A stretch of 8,483 bases of DNA, taken from Candidatus Fibrimonadales bacterium (GTDB taxonomy: Bacteria > Fibrobacterota > Fibrobacteria > Fibrobacterales > Fibrobacteraceae). This document shows, piece after piece, positions 6,087 through 8,483 of the stretch; the first letter of the stretch is position 1; each line of letters opens with the position of its first letter. The notes beneath the pieces were generated by a model. The model made no database searches. It saw only the letters and a program-made list of their open reading frames with translations, and was not told where the DNA came from. Made by a program: the position numbers and the translations under genes. Location of the stretch: assembly GCA_009777135.1 (NCBI GenBank), contig WRMM01000068.1:1-8483 (forward strand), given 5' to 3'.

Positions 6087-7439
6087 ATGAGAAAAATATT
6101 GTGTTTTTTGGCTTTTGCCGTAGTTTTTGCAGTTGCTGCAGGCACACCCCTTGGCTTAAAACAAGCTTTGGATGAGGGATTGAAAGGAAATTTGGATATT
6201 CAAAGAGCAGAACTTGGCTCTGAGGGCATAGATGCGCAGGTAAACGCGGCTTTTCGCAGTTATTTGCCGCAATTAACCGCAAGCGGAACAGCAACGCACT
6301 TATTTGCAAACGACCCTACCATAGTCCCTAATTATCCAGCATGGATTACTACTCTAGCAACTGGCGGCGCAGTTCCATTAGATCCAAACAATGCCATGCT
6401 CAGCTATCCCATAAACTGGGCAGTGACTGGCGATATAACGCTAAGGCAATTTCTATATGTGCCGCAGGCAATCACAGGCATTAAAATGGCAAGAAAAGGG
6501 AAAGAAATAGATGCCATTGGCAAGCAGGAATTGAGAGAAGGCATAGTTTTTGGAATATCAATGCAGTATTGGACTATTGTTTACATGGAAGAAAACCTTG
6601 ATGTTTTGGAAAAGTCAAAGGCTAATTTGAGTAAAACAAGAGAGGCTATTGCAGCAATGGTGGAACAGGGCATAGTCAAAAAAAGCGATTTGAACACAAT
6701 GGATATCAACTTGGCTTCGCTGAGCACGCAAATAGACAATTTGAAAGTTCAAATCCAAACTCAAAAAGATGCTCTTTTGCAAATTATGGGACGCGTTCCG
6801 GGCGAGCAAATTCAATTAACAGACCGCCTCAGCCCAGATTTGAGACGCTCCGAAGAAATAAGCGGAGACCCTTTGCAGAGTTCCGTAACGCTCAGAAGAA
6901 TGGAGCAGCAGGCAAAGCTTCAAGATATGCAAATAGATTTAACCCGCCAAGAAATTTACCCCAATATTGTAGCTTTTGCAACTTATGGCACAAAATCTGG
7001 CGGCGAAACATTCGGCGATGTCAAAGAAAATTTTTCTGACGATGGCGTTGTTGGAATAAATGTAACTATTCCGCTTTTTGACGGCATGTCTAACAGGGCA
7101 AAACGCTCTCATGCCCGCATTCAAAAAAGGCAGCTTGAAATTGACATTGAAAAACAGAAACTCGCTTTGCAGGCAACTTACGAATCTGCGAAATCCACTC
7201 TTTTCAATGCTAAAAATCTGGTTCTTCGCAACAAGGAAAACGCAAAACTCGCCGAAGAAAATTACGTGATGAAAGAATTGGAATACAGCGAGCAGGTTGC
7301 GCCTATAACCGATTTGCTAACAGCCGACAACAACATGCAAACCGCCCGCTCCAACTTGATAAGTGCCCTTTATTCAGAAAAAACCGCTGAACTTGCATTG
7401 GAGCAAGTTTTGGGAATTTTGCGCAATAGCGTTGATTGA
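6087..7439 (+). CDS. TolC-family outer membrane efflux protein (450 aa)
   Basis: Predicted outer-membrane channel with a periplasmic helical tunnel, working with a periplasmic adaptor and an inner-membrane pump in efflux or type I secretion. The Sec signal peptide (MRKILCFLAFAVVFAVAAG) ends near residue 19. Two OEP repeats (PF02321) follow. The first spans about 22-235, with LKQALDEGLKGNLDIQRA, AFRSYLPQLTASG, and a long helix at 165-235 ending ALLQIMG. The second spans about 265-445, with LTRQEIYPNIVAFATYG, the strand-turn VTIPLFDGMSNRAK (326-339), then a long helical segment to LEQVLGI. Length is normal for the family. A TTG at 6039 would add 16 residues ahead of the signal peptide and is rejected. 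No adaptor or pump gene adjoins it, so substrate and partner are unknown. It begins 59 bp after bioD and is followed by hairpin-forming sequence. Confidence 0.93.
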   Translation: MRKILCFLAFAVVFAVAAGTPLGLKQALDEGLKGNLDIQRAELGSEGIDAQVNAAFRSYLPQLTASGTATHLFANDPTIVPNYPAWITTLATGGAVPLDPNNAMLSYPINWAVTGDITLRQFLYVPQAITGIKMARKGKEIDAIGKQELREGIVFGISMQYWTIVYMEENLDVLEKSKANLSKTREAIAAMVEQGIVKKSDLNTMDINLASLSTQIDNLKVQIQTQKDALLQIMGRVPGEQIQLTDRLSPDLRRSEEISGDPLQSSVTLRRMEQQAKLQDMQIDLTRQEIYPNIVAFATYGTKSGGETFGDVKENFSDDGVVGINVTIPLFDGMSNRAKRSHARIQKRQLEIDIEKQKLALQATYESAKSTLFNAKNLVLRNKENAKLAEENYVMKELEYSEQVAPITDLLTADNNMQTARSNLISALYSEKTAELALEQVLGILRNSVD

Positions 7440-7475
7440 ACTGAACCAGATCACATTACCACCAACTCCGCATGC

Positions 7476-7492
7476 AGCGCGCCCGCTTTTTT
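7476..7492 (+). terminator. Weak candidate terminator after the TolC-family gene
   Basis: AGCG-CGCC-CGCT forms a short GC-rich hairpin (7476-7487), and its last T begins a run of six (7487-7492), 37 bases after the TolC stop. The stem is only 4 bp, so the call is tentative; the next hairpin follows immediately. Confidence 0.35.
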
Positions 7493-7517
7493 GCAAAAAG
7501 TCCCTGTCACTTTTTGC
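7493..7517. repeat. Perfect 9-bp inverted repeat (hairpin) downstream of the TolC-family gene
   Basis: GCAAAAAGT (7493-7501) and ACTTTTTGC (7509-7517) are exact reverse complements separated by CCCTGTC. Because the arms are A-rich then T-rich, it could act as a terminator in either direction, although the stem is AT-rich. A competing hairpin pairs CTTTTT (7486-7492 region) with AAAAAG (7495-7500). Confidence 0.55.
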
Positions 7518-7587
7518 TAAAAGTCAATGCTAATTTGCTTGCTTTGGGACAAGCGAGGTGCAAATCTAAGTTTGAATTAATCAACTT

Positions 7588-7642
7588 TAACTATACAATT
7601 TGATGACCTGCCATTGACAAACGGCGAAAATAGTTTTAAATT
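7588..7642 (+). promoter_or_regulatory. Sigma-70-type promoter with upstream 20-mer, for the third lipoprotein
   Basis: TAACTATACAATTTGATGAC (7588-7607), six bases, TTGACA as -35 (7614-7619), a 17-base spacer, and TAAATT as -10 (7637-7642). TTTGTTGTAT overlaps and follows the -10, as it does in the promoter of the large FISUMP lipoprotein. The two regions align without gaps over 63 bases with about 53 identities by hand count. Shared control of the two genes is the natural inference. Confidence 0.8.
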
Positions 7643-7662
7643 TGTTGTATGTTTTTTTTGAA

Positions 7663-7668
7663 AAGGAG
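7663..7668 (+). promoter_or_regulatory. Ribosome binding site of the third lipoprotein
   Basis: AAGGAG lies 6 bases before the ATG at 7675. It is the strongest Shine-Dalgarno match in the window and contrasts with the genes between 3061 and 7439, which have none. Confidence 0.8.
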
Positions 7669-7674
7669 TAAAAC

Positions 7675-8364
7675 ATGAAAACCAAATATTTTTTATCAAC
7701 GGCTACTTATGCAGCCATGGCATTCATTTTTTTCGCTTGTTCTAGCGATGACTCTGGCGGTGTTGTAGGCGGTTCAAATTTGTCCGATTTGCCAAAGCAG
7801 GTATGGTTTGTGGAGGGGGATGGTTATGGTAATTTAATAAAAAAAGAAGAATACAAAGGCAATGGTGATATAGAACTTCGTTCTTATGGAGATGAAGATG
7901 ATGATGAATACGATGTCATTCCGGTGGGCAAAATTCAAAATGGGCAAATATCATTGAATTTGCCGATAGATAGCAAATGGTTATGGAAGTGGGAATCTTG
8001 CAATGATACGAATTGCCAAATTTCTGTTGTTCCAAAAAATCTCAGCGTTATTGGGAATTTGAATCGTTTTGATGCTAATATTCCAAACAAAAGCAATTGC
8101 GATGTTAGGCCTTATCTAATAAAGTCGGATGAAATTGTTCGAGCGCGTCTTTTTTACTTTTCAGAATCTGGAAAAATTACTGGAACTGAAACTTATGACT
8201 ATGGTGGAGAATATACTTACGATATGAATTTTTCAAAGGGCTGGAATGTTGTTGCTCGTTATCGCGATGGCGGTGACGTTGGCAATTATTTCATGACCAC
8301 TGATCTTTCTGATGGCGAATTGGAATGGTGGCTTGAATGTCGCTATGACGACGATGACGATTAA
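7675..8364 (+). CDS. Hypothetical lipoprotein with acidic C-terminus (229 aa)
   Basis: I do not recognise a domain. The N-terminus is a lipoprotein signal peptide (hydrophobic to FIFFA, lipidated C22) followed by SSDDSGG, a short Ser/Asp/Gly linker. Lipoproteins with this start usually reach the outer membrane; the Asp at +4/+5 does not change that call. The mature part has four further cysteines (109, 114, 142, 222), enough for two disulfides. It looks beta-rich, with recurring Gly-Asp-Tyr turns (VEGDGYGNL, TYDYGGEYTYD, RYRDGGD). Two acidic clusters stand out: GDEDDDEYD at 72-80 and the terminal YDDDDD at 224-229, which could bind cations or basic partners (inference). It has no cysteine-repeat or FISUMP region. 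A strong promoter shared with the large FISUMP lipoprotein and a good ribosome binding site suggest high or co-regulated expression as a single-gene unit. Confidence 0.85.
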   Translation: MKTKYFLSTATYAAMAFIFFACSSDDSGGVVGGSNLSDLPKQVWFVEGDGYGNLIKKEEYKGNGDIELRSYGDEDDDEYDVIPVGKIQNGQISLNLPIDSKWLWKWESCNDTNCQISVVPKNLSVIGNLNRFDANIPNKSNCDVRPYLIKSDEIVRARLFYFSESGKITGTETYDYGGEYTYDMNFSKGWNVVARYRDGGDVGNYFMTTDLSDGELEWWLECRYDDDDD

Positions 8365-8483
8365 GGGTTAGCGTTCAATTGCAAAATTGGGATATCGGGC
8401 ATTTTTTATTTCCATTTCGCATTTGCCCAAGGGCGTGTGTTTGATGTTAGCTCCAATTTTCTACGTATAAATTTCTAATTCTG
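8365..8483. other. Right-edge intergenic stretch, no supported gene
   Basis: Follows the stop of the third lipoprotein. It contains a T6 run (8402-8407) preceded only by weak AT-rich pairing (CAATT/AATTG around 8375-8388), so no firm terminator can be called. A short minus-strand open segment of about 27 codons ends in a TAA near the left side (reading KHTPLGKCEMEIKNARYP) but has a stop upstream and no start, so it is not annotated as a gene. Confidence 0.5.

Noticed and set aside
7441..7450. CTGAACCAGA after the TolC stop, identical to part of the left-edge palindrome
   Set aside because: Only 10 bases match, with none of the 9-base steps or an inverted partner; it may be chance.
8368..8475. 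Open plus-strand stretch and opposing minus-strand stretch after the third lipoprotein
   Set aside because: Both are short (27-36 codons), lack a plausible start and ribosome binding site, and are bounded by stops; not enough to call a gene.

Overview
The window looks like chromosome from a Fibrobacterota (Fibrobacter-like) bacterium. The main evidence is a divergent pair of lipoproteins ending in the FISUMP module (Fibrobacter succinogenes major paralogous domain, TIGR02145/PF09603). Serine-rich linkers behind lipoprotein signal peptides, an AT-rich composition and an outer-membrane TolC-type protein (Gram-negative envelope) agree with this. The genus is an inference from protein style only.

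Layout. Positions 1-187 (minus) hold the 5' end of a gene that runs off the left edge; its start lies inside a 105-bp palindromic element. Positions 254-2944 (minus) encode an 896-residue lipoprotein with about 20 tandem cysteine repeats and a C-terminal FISUMP domain. A 116-bp divergent intergenic region follows. Then, all on the plus strand, come a 357-residue short FISUMP paralog (3061-4134), tyrosyl-tRNA synthetase tyrS (4158-5369), dethiobiotin synthetase bioD (5398-6027), a TolC-family outer-membrane efflux protein (6087-7439), a 235-bp intergenic region with hairpins and a strong promoter, and a third, unrecognised lipoprotein (7675-8364). The last 119 bp show no convincing gene.

How the genes relate. 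tyrS, bioD and the TolC homolog are ordinary housekeeping or envelope genes with no shared pathway visible here; close spacing (23-59 bp) allows read-through, but each has its own AT-rich -10-like box. The unusual part is the lipoprotein set. The giant repeat lipoprotein and the third lipoprotein have nearly the same promoter: an identical 20-mer, then TTGACA, 17 bases, and TATATT or TAAATT, aligned without gaps over 63 bp. Both also have good Shine-Dalgarno sites. The four genes between them lack a Shine-Dalgarno site and carry a -10-like box just upstream of the ATG, as leaderless transcripts would. The window therefore suggests two expression classes and a small lipoprotein regulon.

No CRISPR array, rRNA, tRNA, insertion sequence or phage gene was seen.
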